Positions 16,011-30,300 are shown, counted from the first letter of the stretch. The stretch is 64,000 bases of DNA from Eucalyptus grandis (GCF_016545825.1 NC_052620.1:42833705-42897704); one strand, 5' to 3'. Numbers and translations are program-made. Notes: generated by a model from the letters alone, not told the origin.

Positions 16011-17128
16011 TCTTTGACTCTCACCATAAAGAAATAAACTAACCAATCGATAGGTTGCTTTAATTATTTTGGGACGAGTACAGTAGAAGTTTTTAAAACC
16101 GCTGTGAAAATACAATCGAGTCATAATGTTTGTAAAAAGTGTTGTCAAATTAATGCAATTAAATCATTCCGTTATTTTAAATAAATTAAGAATAAGCTAG
16201 ATTCAATATAAAATGAAAGAACCATGTTAAATTTACATTTTATTTAAATTGTCGGGGATGGCAAGCCACCCACGCCGCCTGGTCTCACCTCTTTATTTAT
16301 TTATTTATTATTATTTTATATTCAACTTATTTTCTAATTTAATTCATATAAAAATTGTATTAAAAATTAGATTTGAATCAAAACAACATCATTTAGGCCT
16401 TAAGTCATTTTGAAAATATAAAATCAGATCGAGAAGTAATTATTTATTGAGAGGTTGAAGATTGATCTTTCTACGTGAATTTTTTTGATAAGTATATGTT
16501 TTCACTATTGCAAGTAACTTTTCATTTTAAAAAGATAGAGCTTGATATATTAGTAATTGCACCGAGTGTTTTTTCTCCCATTAGATTGACTAGTGATTTT
16601 CATATTAGAAAAGTTAGCACGGTTAAATAAGACTTCAATTTTGGTTCGTCAGTCCACTTCGGAGCTCAATACTTTATTTTGATCGTCTAAGTACTTAAAG
16701 TTTAAAAAAAGTCCCAATAGTCTCAATCTCATTACCAATGATTTTTTTCTTTTGTTCGAAAAGAGATTGATGTTATTCACTTAAAAGAGTACAGTGAATA
16801 CAAGTCTAAAGCTTCAAAGCATGATAAATTAAATAGGGCAGGCGAACGATTCATAACCCAATTATAATGTAAACAATCCTTCGGTTGCGCCTTTGCAATT
16901 TATGAATGGAATTCAAGTATTGAAAGTCTGATGTCTCTTCTTGTGAAATATTTGATAGTTTGTCATACGACATTCTCAGCATGTGAATTCCAGCAACAAC
17001 AGTGAGCTCAAAATTTGATTAATTTTTTTTTTTTTAAATTTTAAGTTCTTAATTGATCGAAGTAAGATCTTAAGTTTTTAAATCTACTTGAGGAAGTACT
17101 TCACTCGCGTCGAGTATTTTCTTACTCG

Positions 17129-17723
17129 ATGACTCAATTTCACCCACCAATTTCGGAAATTCAAATGGGCGGGAAAATTTGCAGGCGACCAGGCCCCTCA
17201 TCGACTTTCAAAAACTCATCTCTCTCTCTCTTTCTCTCTCTCTCTAACCCGACGAGTAACCGCAGTTTTCTCTCGCGTCATTTCAAAAGGAAATTAGCAA
17301 GAGATCGCCAAACGGAGGAGCTTCTTCGTCATCTGAGCTCTCTCTCGTTCAGGTATTCTCTCTACCTCAATCTGCCGCTTACCTGGTTTTTGGATCCCCT
17401 GTCGAAGTCGTCTTCCGATTTCGCGCAGGATCCTACCAATTTAGGTAAATCCCAGTTCAAATTCCATCCCGGCTTTTCATTGGTAGATTCTGCATCGAGG
17501 CGTATGACTGGAATACCGTCTGCTCAAGTCCGTCCTCAGTTTTTAAAGAGCGCCCTCCCAAGCTAGCGTTCTCCATTTTGGCCCTGCTTAGATCCACTCG
17601 ACGTAGTTGCAGCTGCTGCTGGTAAGCTCGATGCCGCGCATGCATCTGCTTTTTTCGGCCTCTCCGATGGATAGATGTTAACACGCGACCGCATCCGATG
17701 ATGTGCGCAGGTACCGACGCCAG
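17129..17723 (+). promoter_or_regulatory. TIO 5' leader region
   Basis: A CT-rich tract (about 17218-17245) and GC-richer leader-like sequence precede the TIO ATG. Possible splice borders near 17352 and 17710 suggest an intron in the leader. Open frames here have no protein similarity that I can see. Confidence 0.35.
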
Positions 17724-20700
17724 ATGGGTATCGAAGACTACCACGTTATTGAGCTCGTGGGAGAAGGTTCTTTTGGGAAGGTTTACAAGGGAAGGAAGAA
17801 GTACACTAGCCAGGTACTGGTCAGATGTTCACCTCATCGTGCATCTTTCCTCTTTTATTTATTTTATTTTTTTCCCGATTAATTTACCCAACCGGAGTCC
17901 TCCTTGACATCTTGCGGTAACTGATTTGCAGACTGTTGCTATGAAATTCATCATGAAGCACGGGAAAAGCGAAAAGGATATCCACAATTTAAGGCAAGAA
18001 ATTGAGGTAATGCATTTGCTAGGTCGTTTAGCCAGATGGAGTTCGTGTTTAGAGTTAACGGACATTACATAGGTACTAATGTAAATGCTCTCGTTGCTGA
18101 TGTCGCACCAAAGGGGATTAATAGGAAGTTTGGATCAGCAGTTTGAACCCAGTCCATATACACGTTGCTGGAGTATTTCTCAATGCACTAAAGTGCTGAA
18201 CACATATTTCCTTTTTTCTAGAACGTCCTTGACCATAGAAAGCTAGCAGACCATAAATGCTACAACCGTCGTCCTTTTACGACATTATCAACACTCTTCC
18301 TATCATAAAGAAAATGTTCTCTACTTTGCGAGCAACCTGGATATTTGCCTTGGCCTAGCAATTCATTCACAATGACTGGTTTTAGTATCTTTCTAGCAAG
18401 AGGTTCGAGCTAAAGCTTGCTACTACTAGTTCACCATACCTCCTGCCATTCTCAAAGAGATACTAGACAGTGTGACCTGTTCCCATGGAAAATAATATGC
18501 ATTTTGCAGTCTGTCCTTCTTGTCCTTGGGAGGTATTGTGGAATTTTTAATAGTGGGCACACAGTTCAGATGTTAATCATAAGATACAACAGGTGAGTCC
18601 AATTTGGAGAACTGTTGTTCTCTCTCCTATTGCTGACCCAGGGGCCTTGATTTTAGTCCCCCTGCCCTGGATTCTTACTCATTCTCAAGATATGGCTTTT
18701 ATGATGTCGTTCCAATGAATTTAAGTCCTGAAACTCTTGAAACTTCACTAATGTTGTGGAGTTTAAATAGGAATGATGGGACTTTTGGTTGGTTCGTTCT
18801 AGGGTCATGGTTCAAAAGAAGCAATGCTTTCTTATGGGAGGATGGAAATGCAGCTCTGGCCTTATAATTCCACATGAATTCAGAGATCTATTTAATCACA
18901 TGGAATAATACGAACAAATGCAATAGCTTGTTACTTAATAGCAAACATTATCTCTTTAGACAAAGTTGAATTGCTCTCCCTCTTTCTCCCCCTTTTCTTC
19001 TATCTGTCAATTTATCTGTACATATTTTTGCACAACCTTGCAGATTCTGAGGAAGTTGAAGCATGAAAATATCATCGAAATGCTTGATGCTTTTGAGAGT
19101 CCACAAGAGTTTTGCGTTGTTACCGAATTTGCTCAGGCAAACATACATTCTTCCTCCTTCCTCACTCTCGTGTTCACATAATTCACCTCCACAGCAGTAT
19201 CAACGAGAGATTGTATATCAATGTCAAAGACCTGATTGTGGAAATTACTTTACAGGGTGAATTATTTGAGATTCTTGAGGATGATAAATGTCTTCCGGAA
19301 GAGCAAGTTCAAGCAATTGCAAAGCAGTTGGTACTTATCATTGGCTCCACTTATGTGGCTCTATACTATTATACTTTTACCCTTATTGTGATGTAGGCTT
19401 TTTTATACCGTTGATTCAGGTTAGAGCCCTGCACTACTTGCATTCCAACCGTATCATCCATCGTGACATGAAGCCGCAAAATATATTGATTGGTGCTGGT
19501 TCTGTTGTTAAGGTTGATAAATCTCTTATTGCTGAAGCTTTTATCTGAAGTATTCCTTACTATTGCAAAGTGATTACCAGCCTCATTGTTTAGAAATATG
19601 CGAGCAAACGAGGAACATAATCTGATTCTCAATTCTGCAATTTTACATTGAGTTGGCCAGTTACACATGTAACAGGCACAAATGATGTAAAGATGCTGAT
19701 ATTAAAAGGGGCTTTGATGTAGCTTATCCTGCGGTTTTCTCGCCTCTCATTTTTAGGGTTCCCATCAGCTTTTAGTTTGTTTCCAGGCAAAGATTTAACT
19801 GGTAGTGATCTTATAACTGCCTACAAATCTATTGGTTTTGTAAAATGAATAAATTTTTATCAGCTCAAATACGTGCTCACATGGAGTTTCACACTATTCT
19901 TGATGAAGGTGTATCAATTTGCTGATTCCATGCCTCTCATGTAATTTTTTTAATTGCCACAGCTCTGTGATTTTGGTTTTGCCCGAGCAATGTCTATGAA
20001 TACTGTTGTCTTAAGGTCAATAAAAGGTTAGTTTGTCCTCTCGTATGATATAACACAACTAGCTTGCCCATGTAATTGGTGCAGCAAGGCAAATTAAATA
20101 AGCAAGTTGCATTTCAGGTACTCCATTGTACATGGCTCCTGAACTAGTGCGGGAGCAGCCGTATAATCACACTGCAGATTTGTGGTCCCTTGGAGTTATA
20201 CTGTACGTGTTCCTTGTCCTCAACTCCTTTAGCTTTCAGTCTTCAACAACTTTCATTTCTATTAACATGCTTACAGCAAATAGTTGTCTATTTTGTGATA
20301 CGTGTGGACACGTGTTTTTGTCACATGACATGTGTTTGATTTTCAAATCATCAAGAGAAAATAATGTCCTGTTTGGTGTCCGCTGTGGCTCAGCCACGTC
20401 TTACTTATTTGATGAGTTATTGTATATTTCTTAGGCTCAGGTTCTATCTATCTAATGTAGGGTTTCTTGTCATAAAGAAAGAAGAAATTAATATAATATA
20501 AATTAAATTATCTGAATTTTCCTATAACAGGTATGAGTTATTTGTTGGCCAACCTCCATTTTACACTAATTCAGTATATGCTCTCATTCGACACATTGTT
20601 AAGGTGACTCTCTTTTGTCCTATCAAATCATGTTAGTATTTGTTAAAGACTTATGCTAATGCTTGAATCCATGTCACATGCCAGGATCCAGTAAAATATC

Positions 20701-23700
20701 CTGACAACATGGGTGCGAATTTCAAGAGCTTTCTGAAAGGTTTGCTCTGTAAGGTAGTCTACTGTTTGAAAATCGAAATGTCTCACCAATTATAATGTTA
20801 TTTTTAATATCCACTCCCTGGAATCTTGAAAACTGTAACAGTACTATTGGGCCTTGGAATGTAGGCACCTCAGAATCGGTTGACTTGGCCTGCTCTCCTT
20901 GAGCATCCATTTGTCAAAGAAAACTCCATTGAAGACGAAGCCATGGTATTTTTCTATCTTTTTTGAAGTTAGAAGACTGGGATATTGTTATCTCACGAGA
21001 AATATTTATTGCCCTCTTCTATTCATAAAAATATCCTAAAATGTTAAAATTTTATGAAAATCCATATTTAATAGTTAGGTCCTATCCTCTCAAGAAGTGT
21101 ATTCCATCATTTGCCCATAAAACCATTGTCATTCTTATCATCGATGATTGGCTGCTGAAATTTTTATAAACCATTATTCTAGGAGATGGATGCTCCTATT
21201 GCAGCAACACGCACTTGCTCTCCCACAGAGGAGTTCCCTGGCTTTGCAAATCCCAACGATATTGAAAAGAAAGGTAAAGTACACTTTACCATAGTTGCTC
21301 TTGCGCCAGATAAGAAAAGCAACGAGATAATTTCATGTCTTCCTGCAATTTGTCTGCTCAATTTGAAATTCTAAGATAATAGGGAGATGAGCCTGAAATT
21401 TTGTTTACAACATGCATATCTAGATTACACATCACATTGTGGAAGTTACCAAGACGATAAGTTGAGCGATTCTCAGTGAATGATAGTGACATATAACATG
21501 ATGGTGGAGTATTGTTGTTGACAAAAAAGCAAAAAGAAAACAATAGGAAAAAAATTTAAATGGCTATGCTATACTTGCCCTAGAGAAGAGATACCTGAAA
21601 TTGTACCATTTCTGTACATAGAAAACTCAATTGTAGTAGACCAATGAGTACTCAATGTATTTTGACATAATCACTTGAAGGCTGAAGCCGAAGCAACAAG
21701 CGCAGAGTTATAATTTGCTTGATAAATACTTGTTGCTCTCCTTAGCAAATGCTCTTCAACTTTGCATGGCGTGTTCACTGTCAGCTATATGTCCTTTTTT
21801 TGAGGGTCCAGATAACCATCTAAGCCCATTATTCATTTATTTATTTATTTTTTTGTGACTTAGGCTCAGAATTTTGAGAAGCTAACTTTGTGATTTTTGT
21901 TAGTCAATCAGTGTCCTTTAAGTTTAGGCAACTTAATTTATATTTCCACTTCAGCCATCTGATTGCAACCATATTTTGATCTTCAGGTTGTCAAGCACTA
22001 GACAAGCTAGAGAACAACTCTCGTACAGTCAAGGGTGCAAAATTAATTGGTCAAGATAGTGAAGCACTGGCAGTTATTTTGCTACCTCTAAAGAGATGGT
22101 CCAAAGAACTAAGTTCTCAGAGGTACTTCATCTGTAACCTTCTTGATATCCAAGTTTATTCATGCATCCAGTAGAACTTACTGATGCTTGATAGATTTGC
22201 ATATTTTCTCGGAAATGTGCATGGATGATAACGGGGATTTTTGCTGTAATTGTAGTCATGATTGTATAAATGTTAACATGCAAGAAAGTCAATCCATAAG
22301 TATTTCTTATTTTTTGATATTACTTCTCTTGGTCCATATGAATTTGGCCAGAGCGTAAGTTTCCTACCCACGAGGGTACGGCACAGGCATGTTGCCACAA
22401 AGAAGTGATCGCAATCACTGACAGTCCATGGATTGGTGTTGCTGGAATAGAGTTCCAGGTGAACTCATTGACAATGTTGAATCTACAAAACTGAAATTTG
22501 GTTATTTCATGAACGAACCTACAAGAATTTTCTGTGTGACTACGAAATTTCTAACATAGGATGTGGGAAAACGTCCTATCATACAAGATGCCAGTACTAG
22601 CTTCTGTTCAAGTTTTTCCATCCTGGAGCTGATTTTTCTTTTTATAGATGGCAGAGCTCCATGTTGATACTTATTATTTGATGTCAATGATGCTACCTAG
22701 AATCATGATCTCTGTAATAGAGCCTTTGTATGATTAAATGTGGAAACATCTTGCTAGTCTGGTTTTTGCGAATCTACTATATCTCGTGTTCTTTATTTAA
22801 TGCCGCTTGTGTATGTCCTTTTTTTTTTTTGGGGGGGTGGGGGGGGAGATGTGAACTTACCACCTGCATGATGAAAGAAAGGGATTGAATTGCTCATCTG
22901 CAGCTTGAGCAAGCTCACATTTACAATGCACTTGAGATCTGATTCTTTCATAATGAAAGTTTGGAGAATGGCTGAATATGTTTGTTAGCTTCTCTCTTGT
23001 GAAACTTTTAGTGTGATTACTGCTCTGGTATCCTGCTGCTCTGTCATGCAAGATTTTGCAGGTTAAGTCACTGCATAGCTTAAGGGGAGTTTTTAATTTG
23101 ATATTGTTGTTTGATAATGTTTCAGCATGTGATAAGTTTCATACAATATGCTGATTTAGTTGCCCGACTTTTGCAGTGATCGAGACATCCTAAGGTCCAA
23201 CCAGGCACTGAGGATTATCTCTAACTTAGTTGCAGCTGGAGCCATTCATTCCAAGGGGCTAAATGATGAACTACTTGCTGAAGTTCTTGAATTCACAGCA
23301 ACTGTAGTTAGCTTGACATCAGTTGATCTTAATGATTTAGTAGCAAAGGTTGATCAGTGCTCAAATTTATATGGATTTTGTGCCACACTTAATTAAACAC
23401 ATGCTTTGTCTCTTGATGAAAACAGTTACCATAATTGACGTGATGACAAAAGTTGTCTCTCCATTTTGACTGAACCTCAAACATCCACCCAACAAACCCC
23501 TTGATGATTTTTTCTTCTTAGCTCTTGGAATGAGTGCAATTTTCCTTTGGATGATCCATGCAGTGAAATGCGCAAGATGTGTACTTCCATTCTTCATCTT
23601 TTATTTCTTTTCCTGCATTCCTACTTAATTATACTGATGGTTTGGTCAAATTCTTCAACAATTAATTTTAGTCCTTTTGTTTCGATCCTGAGTGAGCAGC

Positions 23701-26700
23701 AATGCTTTTGTTACTTTTTTCTTTTGCTAAATTCATCAATTACACGTGAGTATCCACTTTTATGTCTGTCAATGGTTTTTTTCTGAGTGATTTAGTCGAA
23801 TGTAGAGTATTCACTTCTATGTCTTACCTTTCAGGGTTTGGCAATTATCAAAGTATTGGTTGACCAATCTGGAAATACGGTTACAAATTCATACTTTAAG
23901 CACTGGGTCGCCTTAGTTAATATCTTCTCACAGGTACTTTTCTTATTGGCATTTCTGAATTGTAACAAGAGTGCAGACTGCAAGCTGCCATATTATGGTG
24001 TTGAATATGTAGGTTGTTCGACGCAATGAAGATGCATCTGGAAAAATTTTGAATGAGGCCATCGGTTGCATTTCAGTCGAGTTATCTAAAGTGGCTTATT
24101 CTCTTAAAGCATCTTCAGATATCAACAATGATGCAGAATATGTGCCCTCTGTTGTGTTTGAAACTGTGAAAGATATAGTGGATCATGCCAAAGCTTCTGG
24201 ACTAGTGGAAAAGCTCTGTCTCTGCTTAGAAATTGCCGGTTCAAGTCTATCCTCAGGGTCCCCAAATTTGTTGCGAGCTGTCTCTGAAGGATGCAAGGCC
24301 CTGTGGTCATTGATTGATGCCTCGAAACCCTCTTTACAAAGGAACATGCTTATTTGTATCCTTTGGATGCTGTACGGAGTCCTTCTTTGCTCCGGCTTGA
24401 CATCAAAGAGAGTGAACAAGGTTTGTTGGTTGGAAAGGAATCTACAAGAATCATCGATACAGTGACAAGGGCATTCCTCAAGTCAAAGTCTGTACAGATT
24501 TCGATATATCATTCACTTCATCAGCGTCTTGAGACTGCAGCTTTGGCTGTTATTCAGGTGCTTGTCTCCTGACCTAAACTATATTTTCTTAAATAGTGGT
24601 ATACATGCCCTTCTTTGTCATTTTTTATTCACAATGATTAATTGAGGAAAGTTGCTTATATGAGATTTTTAGGCCTTAATGAATTGTTGCAAACTTTTAG
24701 CTCATACTCTCTCTCAAAGATTATATAGGTAAAAGGTCATTTTGTGTTAAATGTGTTTCAGCTGTTATCAAGGTGTTGCCTGCAGAACAGAATCATTCCA
24801 AATCTTCTATGTGGCTTGCCCAGTTCCTTACCAGTCACCACTGTTGTTAGTGGTGGTGAAGACGGTACTATTATTTCGGAGATATTCTCCCTCTTAGGCC
24901 TTTGTGCTTCATGTTCAAACAAAAATGACCAAACAGGGGAAACAAAGAATTTGAAGAACAAATTAAATAATCCTACTGCTATGGTTCAGCAGGCATGCCT
25001 TGTCTTGGCCATGGTAGCACAATGTTTGAAGATGTCTGGAAGAAATTCTGCAGTGTCTATTCTGACATCATCTTCCAAAAAGCAAGCTTCTCGACTCACA
25101 GTTCTTGCGAGTTATTTTTCTTCTGACGAAGGGGTGAGAAGTAAATGCCAAACGCATTCTGCGTCAGCCATGTTGGCTTTTGCTTCCATCCTATCTCTTG
25201 AAACTGCAAATTCCGACTCCTCGGTCTCCACGATTGCTGCACCTTTGATCCCCCAGACATCTGTACTCTGTGACTATCTCAACACATCCCAGGTGAATAA
25301 ACACGGAGGGGTTGATGAAATGCTTTCATATTGGCATTGCATCAAAGATGGATTTGTTGGTCTGCTGGAAATGACGTTAAAGTGGAGAGAACAGTTATCT
25401 ACTCGCCATTTGTGTTCAGATGGTATTCATATGCTTCTTCTCAATTTGTTAGGTAACAAATATTCAAATGCACCTGATGGAAAAGTTGATAATGCAAACA
25501 ATGGAGTTGGGTTGTCCCCAATTGGAGTTTTATGGACGATCTCCTCAATATTTCACTGTCTTTGGAGTGGAGCTCCAATATTTCGCCAGATTTTGCTTAG
25601 ATCCGAGTTCATCAATGTCATCTTGAATTTAGTATCTGATGCTCATGTTCAACTTGTGAGGTGCTGGAGTGGGCCTGGGGGAGGGAAGGATGGTGTGAGA
25701 GATTTAATTAATGTGGTAATTGATCTATTGGCCTTTCCTTTTGTTGTTGTTCAATATACTCCCACATTGGCATCAGCCACTGCTTCCATAAACAGTGGAT
25801 CCCTCCTCAATATGGGGTTACCTGGAGGGAGAAAATACACAGAAGACAAAGAAATGGCAAAGGCAATAGAAGAGGACATGGGAAAGTATATTAAGATCCT
25901 TCTAGAGGTCTTTCTCTCTCTCTCTCTCTTCCTTCAACACATGCATGCACTAAGGAAATATTTTATCCTTTACATTGTGTAAAATACGACGAATTTGTTC
26001 TTATGAAATTAGATTCTCTATACAAGGAGAGTCGTATACACTTGAGTATTTTTGTTCTGAAGTAAAGAGCAGCATTTTCTACAACATTGCCTATTACACC
26101 TGGATAGCTATATAATTATGAGAAATTATAGTTCCTAGTGGTGTTTGTGGAATACTGAAAGTATGAGAAAGACCTGTGACAATACACATTCTTCTGTGTC
26201 GCAGGTTGGTGTGCCTGGTATCATCCTGCGTTGCTTGGAGCATCTTGGGCTGAAAGATTCTGGAAAACCAGTTGCCTTTATTGCTAAAATGATAGGTCAT
26301 AGACCACTTGCTATCCAGTTTGTGAGCAAGGGCTTGCTAAATCCAAACAGGATGAGAATATTACTCAGTGCCTCAAGTCCAAAAGAGGTCGTACTGGATG
26401 TTTTGATGATATTATCTGATTTGGCACGGATGGATAAGGTCAGGTTCCGATTCCTGATCGTTTAATTGCTGCAAGTTCACTTGGAATCTGAACATGGATT
26501 TCATCATTGTGGTTATCTTTTGTAGCACGCAAAAATAATGCTAAGGGTTGGCTCTGCTGCCACTAGGAAATCTTGATGCCCACTTTTGCACCTAAATCAT
26601 AACGTGCTAGAATTCGTTGTTCTGCACAAGTACACAGAATGGCCGTTGTCTCTGCAGAGTATATTAGCATGTCATTTCATGATACATCTCTGCACGCTTA

Positions 26701-29206
26701 GGGATCAATTCGCTGCGGAAATGCCTGATGCCTGCTTGGTTCTTCCACCAGTCCCAGCATAAAAAGTTCTTCACGTATCTCTTGGTTGGCTGTTTTAATT
26801 TATTCTGCTTTCTGTCTCTCTGTGATGGACATTATTTTAGTCCTGATTTAAAGATGTGTAGTTGTGCCCCTTTCATTTTCTGGCCTAGCAAATGTTTGTA
26901 TGAGTCCTTTGGGCTGGGAATTTCTCCAGATATACGTTAATTGGCAGAAGTTTAAGGAAAGTATATTATTTGGGGTAACCTATGCCAGTGGATTAGGTTG
27001 GTGCTGAGTTGGATCATTCAGGAGGGTGAAGACAGTATAGAAATTCAAAGATTGAATTAAACTTGACCTGGTAATTGCAAGAGCACAACAAACTGAAACT
27101 CTTTATATATGATCATTATTTGGACTCTAGTGTGGAGAGTTGTCATTGTCATCCTGAAGGATGTCAATCGATCGCCATTCTGTCTCGAGCCATGCTCATG
27201 CTTCCTTATGTCTTCTAGGACACTTCCATCTATGTCATATGCTCAAATATTATTGCTTTTGTAGATTTAACTGCAGTTTTGTATACTCTAATTTTCTTCC
27301 TACGCAAATACTCATTGGTAATATATAGCCATAACGAAAGTGCAAATCTGTATTCATGATGGAATAGGCTTGGATTGGGGTACCCTTCTGTGCTGATTCC
27401 TTTTGCTTGGCATCACCACCAGAAGTGAAGCATGGGCAGTAACCAATAGAATAGGAGTAAATATTTTATTTCTAATTCCATTTGTTTTGTGGAAAATGAA
27501 TGATTTGGAAAATATTTTTCTAAAAAAGATTGCTTTTATTTTTGAATTAATTAATTAATGAAAAATATTTTCATTATCGACAACAATTTTTTGTCTAACA
27601 TATTTGTGGACGATGAATAGGTTCTTTGTTCGTTTACTTTGGTAATTAATACAATCGATCATTTTTAAGAAAATATTTTTCAAATCATTCATTTTTTGTG
27701 AAAGAAGAATGGAACCTAAGCATAGTCCTATTTTTCGCTTAATTATAATTTATTGTGAGGACATTTTTGACTTATCAATACTATTTTCACTCTATTCAAA
27801 ATTTTAATTTGTCTAACATAACATAAGAAAGAAGAGTGATCAATTCATTACTATATGGTTCTTTTCTCACAAATATGGGGCTCTAGTGTACAAGCTTAAG
27901 CATATTGATCTTATTCGCCTTTTCACAACCGAAACTTTGCAGGCTTTCTATGAGTACATCAATGGAGCTGCTATCCTGGAAAATATGAAGGAATTTCTTA
28001 ACCATGAAGATTCAAATATTCGTGCAAAGGCTTGTTGTGCTCTCGGTAACCTGTGTCGTCACAGTGCCTACTTTTATAATGTGCTAGTAAGTAGTGTCTT
28101 TTGGGTGGTTTATGATGAACTAACAAATGAGATCTAGTTTTCTCTGACTTCTGTACAAGTTTTCTCTGTGAGCTCTTAAAGCAATGTCAACTGAATCGCT
28201 GCTCCGTACTTTTGAGTAGGCAAGACACCATATAGTTGATCCCCTCATTGACCGCTGCTCTGATCCAGACAGACGAACAAGAAAATTTGCTTGCTTTGCT
28301 GTAAGAGAATTTGCTTGCTTTGTGAAACACTTAATCTGCTCGCCCCACTGATTGTCTTTGAATGTTCTCCTTCTAGATTGGAAATGCAGCATATCACAAT
28401 GATATGTTGTATGAAGAGCTCAGGAGGTCCATACCTCAGCTAGCAGCCGTATTGCTTTCCACAGATGAGGACAAGACCAAAGCAAATGCTGCCGGTGCCT
28501 TAAGCAACCTTGTTCGCAACTCAAATAAACTGTGTGAAGACATAGTGGATAAGGGAGCCATGCAGGTATGCGCATCCTTTGCTTCTATTGGCATGAATAT
28601 TGACGAAACAATGTAGCAGAAGATATCTTCCAGTACTGAAGTTGTCAACTAGTCATTGCAGAAATGTTTCGAAAAAAAACCTACTTCTCTATTATTTGGC
28701 TTTGTTCTATCTGCTATGGCTTGACGTGGATAGAAATAACAAAAGCATTGGTTTGCTTAAGTAGCACCAGAATCACGATCTGGTACCATTATCAGAAAGC
28801 TGTTCTCTGCTGCCCAGCTAAATTTGTTCGTTTATTTTGATATAATGTAATGAAGTGAAGAAATTAGCATAGAACAGTAATGTAGTTCTTTGCTACTGTT
28901 GTACGACCATGTTTGTTTCCTGAGCAAACAGAACTCTTAATACTGTTTCCCGTACTGTAGGCTTTGCTGAAGTTGGTGGTCGACTGCTCAGCTGTGGCCC
29001 TGAATCCAAGTCGAAGAGATGCTGCCAATGAGTCGCCTTTGAAAATAGCTCTTTTCTCACTAGGGAAGATGTGTGCGCACCAGCCGTGCAGACAGTATCT
29101 CGTTTCTTCGGAGCTTTTCCCAGTAATTGGAAGGCTACGCCAATCCCCAGAATCCACGATTGCCACTTATGCATCTAACATCATGAGCAAAGTTGCCAAC
29201 GGTTGA
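17724..29206 (+). CDS. TIO: Serine/threonine kinase TIO (FUSED/TWO-IN-ONE)
   Basis: TIO is the plant FUSED-family kinase that acts at the phragmoplast midline during cytokinesis with class-12 kinesins. Seventeen-plus exons are placed: 17724-17813, 17932-18006, 19044-19136, 19256-19330, 19420-19512, 19963-20026, 20118-20202, 20531-20603, 20685-20753, 20865-20945, 21183-21273, 21987-22122, 23177-23348, 23835-23933, 24013-24557, 24762-25907, 26205-26438, 27943-28086, 28220-28300, 28377-28565 and 28961-29206. They give about 1,290 residues, close to the family size of about 1,320. Kinase motifs are GEGSFG (13-18), the VAMK lysine (35), HRDMKPQN (Asp127), DFG (145-147) and GTPLYMAPE (ending 172). 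The rest is an ARM/HEAT-like region, including [15 protein letters not shown] and [18 protein letters not shown]. The intron after 19136 is GC-AG. Exon 24013-24557 is one base short, which shifts the frame near 24346-24352, although both borders are phase 0. A small exon could be missed between 22123 and 23176. A MITE sits in the 26439-27942 intron. Confidence 0.93.
22822..22846 (+). repeat. T/G homopolymer run in a TIO intron
   Basis: A run of T is followed directly by runs of G in the intron between exons 21987-22122 and 23177-23348. Such runs are error-prone positions for base calling. Confidence 0.85.
27478..27712. mobile_element. MITE in a TIO intron
   Basis: A 235-bp sequence has long terminal inverted repeats. 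The left arm contains GAATGATTTGGAAAATATTT, and the right arm, read on the other strand, contains GAATGATTTGAAAAATATTT. The outer ends are TTCCATTTG and TTCCATTCTT. The inner part is AT-rich with no reading frame. The structure is that of a miniature inverted-repeat element lying wholly inside the intron between exons 26205-26438 and 27943-28086, which helps explain that intron's length of about 1.5 kb. Confidence 0.75.
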
Positions 29207-30300
29207 AACTTCAAGCTGCAATGATAATTGCTGAGAGATGCCAACCTCTGATTATAACGATTTCGTCTTTCTTTCTCGGAAAGTTATTTTGGCAGTTTTG
29301 ATGGCGGGTGGGATTGGGGTGGTTTGCTATGTCAGCAACACCAGCCTGTTACGTGTAACGTGTTTGCGACATTATTCCTCATGTATATAAGCTATAAGCT
29401 TCTTAGTTCGTATCCAATCTCCTCCACATTGTCTTTGCTTCAGTAATTTTTTTTTTCCTTCAAGGACTATAAGGAGGAGATATATGTTGGGTTGAAAAGT
29501 CAGTCAATTTGCAAATGAATTTATTTGGGAACACCCCAAATCTCCGATGACTTTTTGATCGCTTCAAATCAGATTCGCCCAAAGCAAGTCTCATTGTATA
29601 TTTGATTATGTAGAGATCGAACAATTACATTTGATTTGGTCATTGCTTAAATTGACTTATTATCGGGTGATTTTATACTGCAACTTTATAACTCTTTGAC
29701 GGAACAATAGAGCATGAGTTTCTAGAATTGCGCTTGGATTGGGAGAACTAGAATTCTTTGTTCGAGTAATATTATAGCATCCTCCTTATTAAGGTAGCGA
29801 AGAGCGACATTTTTCTCTTTCTAGAAGAATTATATATCTTGATAGCAAGTGCTTCTAAAAAAAAGGGTTATGAAAGATGATATTTGGACAAAGCATTTAG
29901 AATATTTAGGGGGCGCTGAAATGAAACTTTTAATATTAATTTGAAATAAAAATATTTTCCACAAAGAGTTCATATATTTATTATAATGGTATGCTCAAAA
30001 TTTCTAATCGTAAAGAATCAATTGGCATTATTGAATCAACTTCTAATTATCTTTGCTAGTATCTAAAAAAAAAAAAAAAAAAAACAAAAAATTGAAAGAA
30101 CAACTCTATTAGATAGAAGATTCTTATTTTCGTTTTTGACATGTTCCGCTAGGATTATTTGCAGAGTAACAAGACTCGAGTGAACCGACCAAAAAAAAAA
30201 AAAGAAAAAAGAAAAAAGAAAAAAGAAAAAAAGACTCGAGGGATAATAAATAAAAGCATAGCGAACCAGGGACAGATACAGTATAGCGAAGGGAGGGCCT
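29207..30300. other. TIO 3' region to CDC20 promoter
   Basis: This holds the probable TIO 3' untranslated region, AT-rich DNA, a poly-A run near 30066-30083 and a (GAAAAAA)n short tandem repeat near 30190-30232. No gene is seen. The distance between the TIO stop and the CDC20 start is about 1.6 kb. Confidence 0.6.
30190..30232 (+). repeat. (GAAAAAA)n short tandem repeat
   Basis: A-rich heptanucleotide units, GAAAAAA with slight variation, are repeated about five times upstream of the CDC20 promoter. The Lys-rich open frame crossing it is an artefact. Confidence 0.9.

Larger units (their letters stand above)
12800..17100. other. Intergenic between divergent PP4R2 and TIO
   Basis: No gene was recognised. 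The stretch holds the PP4R2 upstream region, AT-rich DNA, the GC-cored repeat at 14836-15520, and an unassigned block of more even base composition at about 15590-16010. The open frames at 13987-14169, 15761-16009 and 15849-16148 show no family features. Confidence 0.55.
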
